NCBI GenBank assembly: GCA_964528425.1
Contig: CAZGTD010000026.1
Location: 1 to 24,560 of the forward strand
Direction of reading: 5' to 3'
Length of the DNA: 24,560 bases
From: UBA3263 sp964528425
Lineage (GTDB): Bacteria > Bacteroidota > Bacteroidia > Bacteroidales > Muribaculaceae
Shown here: positions 1 through 7,150 of the stretch, piece by piece
Layout: each line of letters opens with the position of its first letter
Numbering within the stretch: the first letter of the stretch is position 1
Position numbers and translations under genes: made by a program
The notes under the pieces: generated by a model
The model's database searches: none
What the model was told of the DNA's origin: nothing
The model's input: only the letters and a program-made list of their open reading frames with translations

Positions 1-500
1 AGTTTTTCGCCCGCTTCAACTGCCGGCCGCGACAGAATTATTTTGCGTATTTCCTTGTTTTTCAGAGCGCGTACGGCCAGGGCTATAGCCACATAGGTTT
101 TACCGGTGCCGGCAGGTCCGAGGGCAAACACAAGGTCATTTTTGGCAAAGGCTTTTACCAGGTCGCGCTGATGAGGGGTGCGGGCCTGAATAGGTTTGCC
201 GTTGATGCCGTAGATTATGGCGTCGTCGCCTTTTATTTCCTGGGGTTCACATCCGCGAACAATGCTGAGGATGGCATCTTCGGTGAGTTTATTGAAAGTT
301 GCGCAATAGTCTTCGAGCTCGCGGATTGTTTTTTCGAACGCTGCGGTTTCGGAATCCTCGCCGATAACTTTCATTACGGAGCCGCGCGCGGCTATGCGCA
401 GCTTTGGATGCAGGTTTTTAATGAGTTGCATATTGGAGTTGTTGACTCCGTAGAAACTCTGGGGGTCGGCGCGGTCAATAATGATTATGCGTTCAATCAT
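1..500 (-). CDS. phoH: PhoH-family ATPase, N-terminal part (cut by window edge)
   Basis: Reading the minus strand from the ATG at 498-500 gives an open frame through base 1, about 166 residues, beginning MIERIIIIDRADPQSFYG. The N-terminal 100 or so residues are the KH-like region found before the ATPase in PhoH/YbeZ proteins. Then comes a P-loop, GPAGTGKT, near residues 128-135, followed by the family signature RKIILSRPAVEAGEKL, where the sequence runs off the window. PhoH-family proteins are cytoplasmic ATPases linked to RNA metabolism and, in many bacteria, to YbeY and ribosome maturation. The exact substrate is unsettled. The start is supported by a TAACTTTG promoter box only five bases upstream, which implies a leaderless or nearly leaderless message. 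The divergent neighbour is the DUF4143 ATPase gene. Family assignment is firm; the role is from family knowledge. Confidence 0.93.
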   Translation of the reverse strand, partial: MIERIIIIDRADPQSFYGVNNSNMQLIKNLHPKLRIAARGSVMKVIGEDSETAAFEKTIRELEDYCATFNKLTEDAILSIVRGCEPQEIKGDDAIIYGINGKPIQARTPHQRDLVKAFAKNDLVFALGPAGTGKTYVAIALAVRALKNKEIRKIILSRPAVEAGEK

Positions 501-505
501 AGGTG

Positions 506-536
506 CAAAGTTACGTTATTTTTCTTTTTTTAACAA
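506..536 (-). promoter_or_regulatory. Promoter of the phoH-family gene (leaderless type)
   Basis: On the minus strand a TTG (534-536) is followed after 20 bases by TAACTTTG (506-513), a full match to the Bacteroidetes -33/-7 pattern. Only five bases separate the -7 box from the ATG, so the transcript should start at or very near the start codon. Confidence 0.7.
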
Positions 537-575
537 CCCGCCTCCCAAAAATGTTAGATAATCCCCAAAAATACG

Positions 576-640
576 CAAAAGTTTTAATTATATTGAAAAC
601 TTTTTGTAAATTTGCCAAAAGTTTTAATTATGATGAAAAC
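576..640 (+). repeat. Two 25-bp direct repeats flanking the ATPase promoter
   Basis: CAAAAGTTTTAATTATATTG plus AAAAC at 576-600 recurs at 616-640 with two mismatches. The copies are 40 bp apart, close to four helical turns. Between them lies a perfect -7 box, TAAATTTG (607-614). The first copy covers the place where a -33 box would lie (about 584-587), and no TTG is present there. The second copy contains the start codons (630-635). The first copy also starts an inverted repeat, AAAAGTTTT (577-585) with AAAACTTTT (596-604). The layout is that of a two-site operator. Whether the encoded ATPase binds it is inference. Confidence 0.7.
607..614 (+). promoter_or_regulatory. -7 promoter box of the first DUF4143 ATPase gene
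   Basis: TAAATTTG matches the Bacteroidetes -7 consensus exactly. No -33 TTG lies 19-20 bases upstream; that position falls inside the first 25-bp repeat. The expected transcript start near 620 leaves roughly a 10-base leader before the ATG at 630. Confidence 0.6.
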
Positions 641-1838
641 TGATAATATTTCGCGCCCAGTTTATCTTTCCAGAATATTACCTTTTGTAAGAAGTGGGCT
701 AATAAAAGTGTTAACCGGCCAACGAAGGGTGGGTAAGAGTTTTATACTCAAACAAGTAGAAGAAGAAATCCGCAAAACGGATATAAATGGAAATTTTATA
801 ACCATAAATCTTGAAGATTTTGCTTTTTCCCATATTACCAATGCAGAAGTTCTTTACCAAGAAATAAAAAGCCGTTTATCTGAAAAAGAAAATAATTATA
901 TTTTCATAGATGAAATTCAGGAGGTAGATGGTTTTGATAGGGTGATAAGATCATTGAATCTTGATTCGCGTAATGATATATATGTTACAGGCAGTAATTC
1001 CGCAATGCTTTCGTCGGAAATTGCTTCTCGTCTTGCGGGAAGAAGCATAGAAATCAGAGTGCATCCGCTGACTTATTCAGAGTTTTTAGAGTTTCATCGT
1101 TATAAAGACTCAAACGAAACTTTGCAACTCTATATGCGCTTCGGAGGAATGCCCTATTTGCGAAATTTACCTTCGCCGGACTCCTGGACAGAATATCTGA
1201 ATGGAATAACCGATGCCCTGGTTTATCGTGATATTGTTAGTCGCCATTCCATTCGAAATCATGATTTTTTGCAGCGAATGATGTTATTTCTTTCTGATAA
1301 CATTGGTCAGCTTTTTACTGCTAAGCGCATTTCCGATTACCTGAAATCGCAAAATATAAAGATTCAGTCAAATAGTGTTATAGCTTATAGCGACTATATT
1401 TGTCAGGCTTATCTTGTTAATAAGGTCAGGAGATGGGATATTGAAGGAAAGCGTTTTTTTGAGATTGGTGAAAAATATTTCTTTGAGGATACAGGAATTA
1501 GAAATTCCATAATTGGCTTTAAGCCCGGCGATATAGCAAAACTTATGGAAAATATGGTTTATAATACTTTAGTTGCAAGAGGCTATGATGTAAAAATAGG
1601 TGTGTTGCCAAAAGGCAGGGAAATAGACTTTGTTGCTGAAAAAAATGCTGAGCGTTGCTATGTGCAGGTTGCACTAAACGTTGATAATCCTGAAACTGCC
1701 GAGCGTGAGTTTGGAAATCTTAATGATATTTCTGATAATTATCCGAAAATTCTGGTGACGCTCCATGATTCCGCACCAAATACCTTTAAAGGTATAAAAA
1801 TGTTGTCGTTAAGAGAATTTCTTTTAAATCGGTTATAA
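630..1838 (+). CDS. ATP-binding protein, AAA_14/DUF4143 type (402 aa), AT-rich
   Basis: The start is set at the ATG pair at 630-635; a TTG further up (612) lies inside the -7 box and cannot be used. Residues 30-37 are a Walker A loop, GQRRVGKS, and residues 91-95 a Walker B, IFIDE. A sensor-like segment, IYVTGSNSAML, follows near 117. The C-terminal part is the DUF4143 region, ending in a PD-(D/E)XK-like fold with EIDFVAEK. The usual ExK strand reads YVQVAL, so the nuclease lysine appears lost. Members of this family are common, multi-copy and poorly understood in Bacteroidales. The gene is visibly richer in A and T than its neighbours and stands alone between housekeeping and envelope genes, which suggests transfer. 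The flanking repeats hint at self-regulation. Family assignment is good; function is unknown. Confidence 0.88.
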   Translation: MMKTDNISRPVYLSRILPFVRSGLIKVLTGQRRVGKSFILKQVEEEIRKTDINGNFITINLEDFAFSHITNAEVLYQEIKSRLSEKENNYIFIDEIQEVDGFDRVIRSLNLDSRNDIYVTGSNSAMLSSEIASRLAGRSIEIRVHPLTYSEFLEFHRYKDSNETLQLYMRFGGMPYLRNLPSPDSWTEYLNGITDALVYRDIVSRHSIRNHDFLQRMMLFLSDNIGQLFTAKRISDYLKSQNIKIQSNSVIAYSDYICQAYLVNKVRRWDIEGKRFFEIGEKYFFEDTGIRNSIIGFKPGDIAKLMENMVYNTLVARGYDVKIGVLPKGREIDFVAEKNAERCYVQVALNVDNPETAEREFGNLNDISDNYPKILVTLHDSAPNTFKGIKMLSLREFLLNRL

Positions 1839-1839
1839 A

Positions 1840-1869
1840 GAAAAAGGGCGGCGAAAGCGGCCCTTTTTC
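1840..1869. terminator. Bidirectional intrinsic terminator
   Basis: GAAAAAGGGC (1840-1849) pairs with GCCCTTTTTC (1860-1869) around a small GC-GAAA-GC inner stem with a GNRA tetraloop. A-tract on one side and T-tract on the other let it serve both the plus-strand ATPase gene ending at 1838 and the converging minus-strand gene ending at 1912. Confidence 0.85.
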
Positions 1870-1911
1870 AGTGAATCAGATTAAGATTCGGGTAGTTATT
1901 TAGAATTAGAA

Positions 1912-2709
1912 TTAGAATGCGTAGGCAATGGAGATGATGGCGTTGCTGGAGTTATAGTAGAGATGGTCATCGCTTCTGTTATATATTTCGTCGCCGAAGG
2001 GGAAGGCTCCGATATAGGGAGCAAAACCGCGCTGCCAGGTAAAGTTGAGGTTGAATTTATTGAACCATACGCCGATTCCGAGCTGTAAGCCTGCATCAAA
2101 GCGATAGCCGTCGACATATTCGTCGGTGAAGCCACAACTTTCTTTCCAGGTTTCTTTTTCGCCATCGTAGATTTCCCATTCATCTTCGGTGTAGGTTCCG
2201 GCAAAGTCAAACGATAGGAATATGCCCAGGTGAGCGTCAATTTTTATGTTATCGTTGATGGGATATTTATAGCCTACGGTGAAAGGAGTATATTTAACGT
2301 TATAGGAGTTAACGTAGCATTTTTGGTTTTCTTTGTAGTCTTCCCAATCGTATTTGTAGGTGTAGGCACCTCCACGGGTTCCAAGGCCTAATTCCATGCC
2401 CCAGTAAACGTTGGTTTTACCGAAATATTTATTAAATCCGGTAGTAATATCATAGCCAACGCGCGGACTGAACTTACAGCTTACTTTTTCATCGGAGTCA
2501 TATTCTTTCATTTCCTCCTTAAAAATTTTTTTTGCTTCGCTCATTGCGGAGCCGGTAAGGTTGTTGCATGAAAGTCCCAGGCGCACAAACCATTCGGTTT
2601 TGCCTTTTTCTTTCGGGGCCTGAGTGAATGTTGTTGAGCGAACAATCTGCGAAAAAGCTGCGGGAGCGAAGCCCGTGAGCATAATGAGCGCGAAAATGAT
2701 TTTTTTCAT
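1912..2709 (-). CDS. Outer-membrane beta-barrel-like protein (265 aa)
   Basis: The protein begins MKKIIFALIMLTGFAPAAFS, a clear Sec signal peptide with cleavage expected after AAFS. The mature part alternates charged turns with amphipathic strands (KFSPRVGYDITTGFNKYFG, YRFDAGLQLGIGVWF, FNLNFTWQRGF) and ends IISIAYAF. A terminal aromatic residue is typical of outer-membrane barrels of the porin-like or OMP_b-brl type. The size suits an 8-10-strand barrel. It lies 33 bases downstream of the 165-aa secreted protein gene on the same strand with no promoter seen between, so the two are likely cotranscribed. No ligand or partner can be deduced. Another ORF in this region (1896-2240, other frame) is a shadow. 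Confidence 0.8.
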   Translation of the reverse strand: MKKIIFALIMLTGFAPAAFSQIVRSTTFTQAPKEKGKTEWFVRLGLSCNNLTGSAMSEAKKIFKEEMKEYDSDEKVSCKFSPRVGYDITTGFNKYFGKTNVYWGMELGLGTRGGAYTYKYDWEDYKENQKCYVNSYNVKYTPFTVGYKYPINDNIKIDAHLGIFLSFDFAGTYTEDEWEIYDGEKETWKESCGFTDEYVDGYRFDAGLQLGIGVWFNKFNLNFTWQRGFAPYIGAFPFGDEIYNRSDDHLYYNSSNAIISIAYAF

Positions 2710-2742
2710 AATGAACTGTGAGAATATTGGTTAATAAAATAA

Positions 2743-3240
2743 TTATTTGCGTTGTTTGCTTTCAACTGCCTGCTGATAGCCGGCGGGGTAGACAATGCGC
2801 ACCATATCGAGATCAACGTCGCTCTTGCCCAGGGGTCGGAAGTTGACGTAGCGAGCCGGGAAGCCGGTAACGGTAATGTTTAGAATGTTTTTATTTTCGG
2901 TAGTTACGTATGAGTTGAAAATCGGTTCGATAATAATGTCGGCACCATGTTCCTTTGCAAACTTATAGAGTGTGCGGTTCTTGAGGTTGGTGAATTCGGC
3001 TTCGGTCAGTGCGTCGATAGAGCGGATTTCAACCGAGTAGCTATATTCCGAGCGCGGTTTGTTGGGGTAAATCATTTCCATATCGCACACCTGGGGAGTT
3101 ACGAAAATGCGGAGTTCGGGTTGGCTCATGTGCATTTCGGAATCCTGAAAAAGAACCTGTTGGTTTTTGTCGTCGGCCGCTACCGAAAGGGTAGCAACGA
3201 TTGCTCCGCACGCAGCAAGAAGCAAAGTTTTAATATTCAT
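2743..3240 (-). CDS. Secreted/periplasmic conserved Bacteroidales protein (165 aa)
   Basis: The start chosen is the ATG at 3238-3240, giving MNIKTLLLAACGAIVATLSV with a signal peptide ending near AAD. An in-frame ATG at 3300 would bury that signal peptide behind 20 extra residues and is rejected. The mature protein has LRIFVTPQVCDMEM, then ALTEAEFTNLKNRTLYKFAK and HGADIIIEPIFNSYV, ending in LNITVTGFPARYVNFRPLG. The pattern "(A)D(I)(I)(I/V)EP..., ItVtGfPA.Y.NFR" recalls a family of exported proteins of unknown function that is widespread in Bacteroidales; this is from memory of the pattern. It is first in a probable two-gene unit with the barrel protein. No TAnnTTTG box lies between it and the RNA gene upstream. 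A small hairpin, CCGGC-TCTC-GCCGG, sits at about 3273-3286 in its leader. Confidence 0.75.
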   Translation of the reverse strand: MNIKTLLLAACGAIVATLSVAADDKNQQVLFQDSEMHMSQPELRIFVTPQVCDMEMIYPNKPRSEYSYSVEIRSIDALTEAEFTNLKNRTLYKFAKEHGADIIIEPIFNSYVTTENKNILNITVTGFPARYVNFRPLGKSDVDLDMVRIVYPAGYQQAVESKQRK

Positions 3241-3334
3241 AGATATAACCCTTTTTTCGTGTCGGGCGCAACTTCCGGCGAGAGCCGGTCCCATAAGCAT
3301 CTCATTTAATTATAGTTGAACTGCTTTAAGCCAT

Positions 3335-3633
3335 AAAATAAAAACGTGGGACCTCACTTCTTTTGCTCATCCCACCCTTTTGGCTCTCGCATTGCCATCG
3401 ACAGGGGATAAGCAACGCCGGTCAGCCCACGTAAGATTTATGAAATATATATCACATTCGCCACGACATTCCACATGCCGCGCGACAGAATTATATAACA
3501 TAATCCACCGGACGCTTTTGTTGCTTTCTCTTCACTGTCTTAGGAATTTGCGAGATTCAAAGGGTTGAAGAAGAACGCTTGAAATCGTCTTTAAAATATG
3601 TCTCCCACCCGCCCTTGCCGGGGCTGATAGGCG
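3335..3633 (-). ncRNA. Structured non-coding RNA, copy A (about 300 nt; Bacteroidales-1/6S-like candidate)
   Basis: No credible coding frame fills 3306-3696. On the minus strand a perfect promoter (3638-3668) is followed by a region with a GCCC/GGGC hairpin (3611-3624) and the conserved stretch GGGCGGGTGGGAGACATA. It ends in an 89-nt closed domain, with ACGTGGG (3426-3432 on the complement) pairing with CCCACGT (3344-3350) and then TTTTTATTTT. A second copy with the same order of elements lies at 7151-7462. A promoter at one end and a terminator at the other fit the description of the Bacteroidales-1 RNA motif, which has been proposed as 6S RNA. I recognise this by architecture only and cannot run a covariance model. 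The ends are estimates. Confidence 0.6.
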
Positions 3634-3637
3634 ACTG

Positions 3638-3668
3638 CAAATTTACTATTTTTTCTTATAAATGCAAA
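3638..3668 (-). promoter_or_regulatory. Promoter of ncRNA copy A
   Basis: On the minus strand TTTG (3665-3668), a 19-base spacer and TAAATTTG (3638-3645) give a textbook Bacteroidetes promoter. The 40 bases at 3631-3670 match those at 7460-7499 at 39 of 40 positions, spacer included. Confidence 0.85.
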
Positions 3669-3696
3669 ATAAATTCCTTTGAACTATATAAACAAA

Positions 3697-3733
3697 GCAG
3701 AGGAGGCGACAAAGGTGTCGTCGCCTCCTCTGC
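3697..3733 (-). terminator. Intrinsic terminator of the SPFH/zinc-ribbon operon
   Basis: GCAGAGGAGGCGAC (3697-3710) is perfectly complementary to GTCGCCTCCTCTGC (3720-3733) with a 9-base loop. On the minus strand it is followed by TTTGTTTATATAG. It ends the operon that finishes at 3769 and separates it from the ncRNA A promoter just beyond. Confidence 0.85.
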
Positions 3734-3768
3734 AGGATATGGTGGTGTGTGTGTTTGGGTCTGCCGCT

Positions 3769-4353
3769 TCAGAATTCTATGTTTACTCCCAGCAGTTCGC
3801 CGAGAGCGGAAACATCGGCTGCGGTTGCGCCCATTTCTTTGGCCGATGAAATTTCTTCTTCCCATGAAGGATTGATTGCAAGAAACTTGCGCTCAAAATA
3901 ATCCTTCTTTATATAGGCGAGCATCAGCGAGTATAATGGGTTAGGTGCAATCATATTGGCAGCGTTAAGATAATCAATGGCTCTGTCAATATTCGCGCGT
4001 GGGGCAACAAAAGCTTTCTTCCCGTATAATTGACCTACTGCAGCATAAAAATATGAATCGGCATCTTCAAAATTCTCGCTGACAGTGCGCTCAAATGCTT
4101 CGTTGGCTTTATCGTAAAGTTTCAGCTTGAGGTAGCAGATGCCCATTGAGCGGTTAAGGTCACGATTATCGTTGTCGGCAATAAGTTGCTTTCGATAAGA
4201 TGCCGCATATTTATTGAGTTGTAAGGGCGAGAGGGTACTTATGGCACCTATGGAGTTAATGATTACGGGACCTTTGCAATATTCGCAGTTTTTCATGTCG
4301 GGAGCAACACTTGCGCCACATCCCGGACATTCATAAAATTGTGATGTTGCCAT
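3769..4353 (-). CDS. Zinc-ribbon and TPR-like protein (194 aa)
   Basis: The N-terminus carries a zinc ribbon, CPGCGAS with a second CEYC pair, giving cysteines 9, 12, 23 and 26. No signal peptide or membrane helix is seen, so it should be cytoplasmic. Residues about 45-155 are helical and TPR-like: LNRSMGICYLKLKLYDKANE and AFERTVSENFEDADSYFYAA fit the A and B helices, and DRAIDYLNAANMIAPNP begins another. Its ATG overlaps the stop codon of the upstream membrane protein by one base (TAATG), so translation is coupled. It is the last gene before the strong terminator at 3697-3733. Zinc-ribbon proteins next to SPFH genes also occur in Bacillus ydjGHI. A scaffold role is inference. Confidence 0.82.
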   Translation of the reverse strand: MATSQFYECPGCGASVAPDMKNCEYCKGPVIINSIGAISTLSPLQLNKYAASYRKQLIADNDNRDLNRSMGICYLKLKLYDKANEAFERTVSENFEDADSYFYAAVGQLYGKKAFVAPRANIDRAIDYLNAANMIAPNPLYSLMLAYIKKDYFERKFLAINPSWEEEISSAKEMGATAADVSALGELLGVNIEF

Positions 4354-5075
4354 TATTTTCTAATTGATTTTTTCAGTGAATTTAGAGTAATAAGTGATTT
4401 TTCGGCATAATCTTTAATGCGCGATGAAGAGTCTTCGGCCAAAGGCTCTGACAGCATTTTCTCCAGTCCTTCGCAGATGCCTATTATGCGGTTTGCTACT
4501 TCAGGCTTTGACATGGCGCAAGGTGCAAGAGTAGACAAACCGCGACATAGCGATGTTACCGCGCCCGTCGCTCCGTCCAATTCTTTGCCGTGGGCTTTTC
4601 GCATCATATTGAATTGATTCAGGAGCATATCGGCGTGACCGTTAACGTAATCAACACGGTGGCGATTTTCTGAAAGAGTTTCTATGGCAATATTATTGTC
4701 ATTGTCGACCTTAACTGTGAAAGTACCGACAAAAATCCACAAGACGGTAAGCACCATTATGCCGGCATAGTAAACCTTTATAGGGGCCCAATGGCTGAGT
4801 GCCGCGCTGAATATAAGCATCCACACAAGCCCTGCGGCTATATAGAATACGCTGAATATACCGGTCATCCATTTTAAAACCACCGAGGAGCCTCGTTTGG
4901 GTAGCCAGGTAATATAAGCGAACAGTATTATCTCTAAAAATACCAGATAGCCGAGATTTGTCCAAAACAGCGCACCCGGTTCAGCAGGCATAAAGAGTAT
5001 GAACAGGGCTATAGTAACCGCAATTACAGCCAAAGGAGCCAAAACATCGGCTATTAAATTAATATTCTTTTCCAT
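4353..5075 (-). CDS. Four-helix membrane protein with cytoplasmic helical tail (240 aa)
   Basis: Four hydrophobic segments are visible at about residues 10-29, 37-57, 68-91 and 103-122 (for example LAPLAVIAVTIALFILFMPA and YYAGIMVLTVLWIFVGTF). The remaining half is soluble and helical (GHADMLLNQFNMMRKAHGKE, then ANRIIGICEGLEKMLSEPLA). It has no motif I recognise. It starts two bases after the stop of the SPFH gene and overlaps the zinc-ribbon gene by one base, so the three form one tightly coupled unit. The likely job is to anchor the SPFH and zinc-ribbon proteins at the inner membrane; this rests on context only. Confidence 0.8.
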   Translation of the reverse strand: MEKNINLIADVLAPLAVIAVTIALFILFMPAEPGALFWTNLGYLVFLEIILFAYITWLPKRGSSVVLKWMTGIFSVFYIAAGLVWMLIFSAALSHWAPIKVYYAGIMVLTVLWIFVGTFTVKVDNDNNIAIETLSENRHRVDYVNGHADMLLNQFNMMRKAHGKELDGATGAVTSLCRGLSTLAPCAMSKPEVANRIIGICEGLEKMLSEPLAEDSSSRIKDYAEKSLITLNSLKKSIRK

Positions 5076-5077
5076 AA

Positions 5078-6301
5078 TCAGTTTACGGGGTTAACAGGTG
5101 GTGGCGGGGGCATTCCCGGTGCTGAAAAAAGTGGTAAAAGTTCCGGACACTGTGCCGCCGGAATCCATTGTGCCATTCCAGGGCGCCAAACATAGGTTTG
5201 AGGCGTAAGTTGTCCGTTCGCTACCATTGCGCTAAGTGCACTCATGTCATAAGGGCCGTATTGCTGACCGTTTACACTCAAATGAAAACTTATTGGTGTA
5301 GAAGGTCCGGGAGGAGGAGGGGGTGTTGAGGGTGAAGTAGCTCCCGTAATGGAATTTCCACCCATAGCCTGATTTGCAATTGTATTGATTTTAGAATTGA
5401 ATGCTGCGCCGATTCCTACACCCAGACCGAGACCCATGCCCGCACCCATAATGTCGCCCGAAGAGCCTTCATTACCGGCTGCTGTTTCCAGAATATCGAA
5501 CTGGCGTTCCTGCTGATATGTAAAGCCCTGCACTGCACGCTCTTTGGCCTTAGCGTAACCTTCGAGTATGCGGGCAACCTGCGGATCATTTTTATCGAAG
5601 TTGATATTCTCGACCTTCAAGTTTGTGATTTCTATTCCGTAGCGTTCAAATTCTTCGTTAATCTGCTCCTGAATATATTTGCTAACTGCCGACAGTTTGC
5701 CGTTGATGGTAACAACGCTAATTTGCTCGTCGGTCATAAATCCGGTAATGCGTTCGCTCAGTGCCTGAACAATATCTGAACGGAATTGATCAATAATGTC
5801 GTCGGTGGTGAACAGGTGCAACGTGCCTACCATTTCGCGCAAAAATGCCGCAGAGTCCGATATCCGTATGCCATATTGTCCGAAAGCGCGTACAGGCACC
5901 GAGTTTTGAATCAGTGGATCCCAAATATCGATAGGCCGTTCAGTTCCGAACTTTAGATTACGTCGAACGGTTTTGCTTACGAACCATACTTCCGCAACAA
6001 AGGGAGTGTTTCCGCCAAACGGCAGGTTAATCAATTTTTGGAGTATGGGAATATTGTTAGCCGAAAGGGTCTTGGTTCCGGGGCCGAAAATATCGGCAAC
6101 CTCACCTCCTTTTAAAAAGATTGCCTCCTGGCTCTGGTTAACTATCAGCTGAGCTGCCGTAGAGATATTATTATAAGGAAACTTCCAGACAAGGTCGTCA
6201 GGCTCGCCATTGAACTTAATGACATCTATAAAGCCGCGTCGGTCATCGCCTTGTCCGTCGAATGTTGCGCCATCCGTGCGTTTACGATTAAAGAAACCCA
6301 T
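5078..6301 (-). CDS. SPFH-domain protein with C-terminal GYF_2 domain (407 aa)
   Basis: Residues about 25-275 form an SPFH (band 7-like) domain of the YdjI/virion-core type: VWKFPYNNISTAAQLIVNQS, IFLKGGEVADIFGPGTKTLS and FERYGIEITNLKVENINFDK are characteristic. A glycine-rich stretch (about 283-300, MGAGMGLGLGVGIGAAF) may insert into membrane. A proline-rich linker leads to a GYF_2 domain at about 338-392 with VNGQQYGPYDMSALSAMV and WRPGMAQWIPA, a fold that binds proline-rich peptides. The tail itself is PPPPPVNPVN, a possible ligand for such domains. SPFH proteins of this kind assemble at membranes in envelope-stress modules. The ATG at 6299-6301 lies 28 bases after a strong hairpin (6329-6380) and no promoter is visible, so expression probably depends on read-through. 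Confidence 0.88.
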   Translation of the reverse strand: MGFFNRKRTDGATFDGQGDDRRGFIDVIKFNGEPDDLVWKFPYNNISTAAQLIVNQSQEAIFLKGGEVADIFGPGTKTLSANNIPILQKLINLPFGGNTPFVAEVWFVSKTVRRNLKFGTERPIDIWDPLIQNSVPVRAFGQYGIRISDSAAFLREMVGTLHLFTTDDIIDQFRSDIVQALSERITGFMTDEQISVVTINGKLSAVSKYIQEQINEEFERYGIEITNLKVENINFDKNDPQVARILEGYAKAKERAVQGFTYQQERQFDILETAAGNEGSSGDIMGAGMGLGLGVGIGAAFNSKINTIANQAMGGNSITGATSPSTPPPPPGPSTPISFHLSVNGQQYGPYDMSALSAMVANGQLTPQTYVWRPGMAQWIPAAQCPELLPLFSAPGMPPPPPVNPVN

Positions 6302-6328
6302 GTAGTTAAAGAATTATAAAAAAAGATT

Positions 6329-6380
6329 AAGTCTCTCAAGGTTACCAATGTCAACCTTATGCGGTAACCTCGAGAGACTT
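6329..6380 (-). terminator. Strong hairpin with T-tract between the 229-aa gene and the SPFH gene
   Basis: AAGTCTCTC-aa-GGTTACC (6329-6346) pairs with GGTAACC-tc-GAGAGACTT (6363-6380) around a 16-base loop. On the minus strand it is followed by AATCTTTTTTTATAA. It looks like an intrinsic terminator inside a same-strand gene series and may act as an attenuator setting SPFH expression. Confidence 0.8.
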
Positions 6381-6398
6381 TTTAAATTCCGCTGTGGT

Positions 6399-7088
6399 TT
6401 AAGCAGTTTTCTTTTCGCGAAGTTTTGACTTCAATCCGCGGACTGCAGCTTCGTTGGCATCGTTCTGGTCCATTACGCAATAGAGCGAATCGCCCGGAAC
6501 AGTAATGCGGAAGCGGCAGGTGTCGACATTCTTTCGAACAATTTCCTTTTTCTTAGGCTCCCAGAAAGGAGTTTCAACAGTGTCGGAGCTTGCCGAGAAG
6601 TTTGTAATATCCTTATAGAAGTATTCTTCGGTAGCTTCTTTTTTACCGTCTTCGTCGGTGTTAAAGGTATATTGATATAGATAAACGTGAGTGGAAGAGC
6701 AGAATATCCACGATACCTGGTATTGCGAAGAACGAACCTGTCCGTCCTTGCCCAACTTGGCATAGCTATTTTTGTCGCCGAATAAATATCCTTCAAGAAA
6801 TAGCGGCTTAACTTCAGTTACTTCTGACTCGTCGATTCCAAGTTTGTTGAGAGCGGTCTGGGGGTCGGTGAGTTTTTTGTCGGCAATCATTTTGCGTACC
6901 CATGCATCATATTCAGCATCCGATGGTTTTTTCTGCAGAAATCCATGGTTCAAGAAATAGCGCATGGACATTTTTTGTTCTGGGGTGGGTTTCTTTTCTT
7001 TGCTACGCAGTTTGATTTCCATCGAGTCTTTCGATAGCCAGAAGTAGAGCGCTACGCCCACGATGATAAGGAAAACTATAAATCCCAT
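6399..7088 (-). CDS. Membrane-anchored protein of unknown function (229 aa)
   Basis: An N-terminal hydrophobic helix, MGFIVFLIIVGVALYFWLS, is followed by a basic stretch (KLRSKEKKPTPEQK), so the bulk is most likely cytoplasmic. Residues about 35-85 are helical and charged. The C-terminal half is rich in strands: QYQVSWIFCSSTHVYLYQYT, EEYFYKDITNFSASSDTVE and CRFRITVPGDSLYCVMD. That pattern resembles a PH-like barrel, but I cannot assign a family. It is separated from ncRNA B by 62 bases and from the SPFH gene by the hairpin at 6329-6380, all on one strand. No promoter of its own was found. The shared context suggests a part in the same membrane module. Confidence 0.75.
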   Translation of the reverse strand: MGFIVFLIIVGVALYFWLSKDSMEIKLRSKEKKPTPEQKMSMRYFLNHGFLQKKPSDAEYDAWVRKMIADKKLTDPQTALNKLGIDESEVTEVKPLFLEGYLFGDKNSYAKLGKDGQVRSSQYQVSWIFCSSTHVYLYQYTFNTDEDGKKEATEEYFYKDITNFSASSDTVETPFWEPKKKEIVRKNVDTCRFRITVPGDSLYCVMDQNDANEAAVRGLKSKLREKKTA

Positions 7089-7150
7089 AGGTTAAATTAT
7101 ATGCCTCAGGGCTCACCTCGTCGGCGCTGTTAAATAATTGATTAACAATG

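Noticed and set aside
612..629. TTG start six codons upstream for the first DUF4143 ATPase
   Set aside because: It falls inside the TAAATTTG -7 box, so it would not be in the transcript; the ATG at 630 is used.
3380..3875. Short plus-strand open frames in the gap around ncRNA A
   Set aside because: They cross the promoter, hairpin and terminator of the minus-strand RNA and operon, with no protein-like features.
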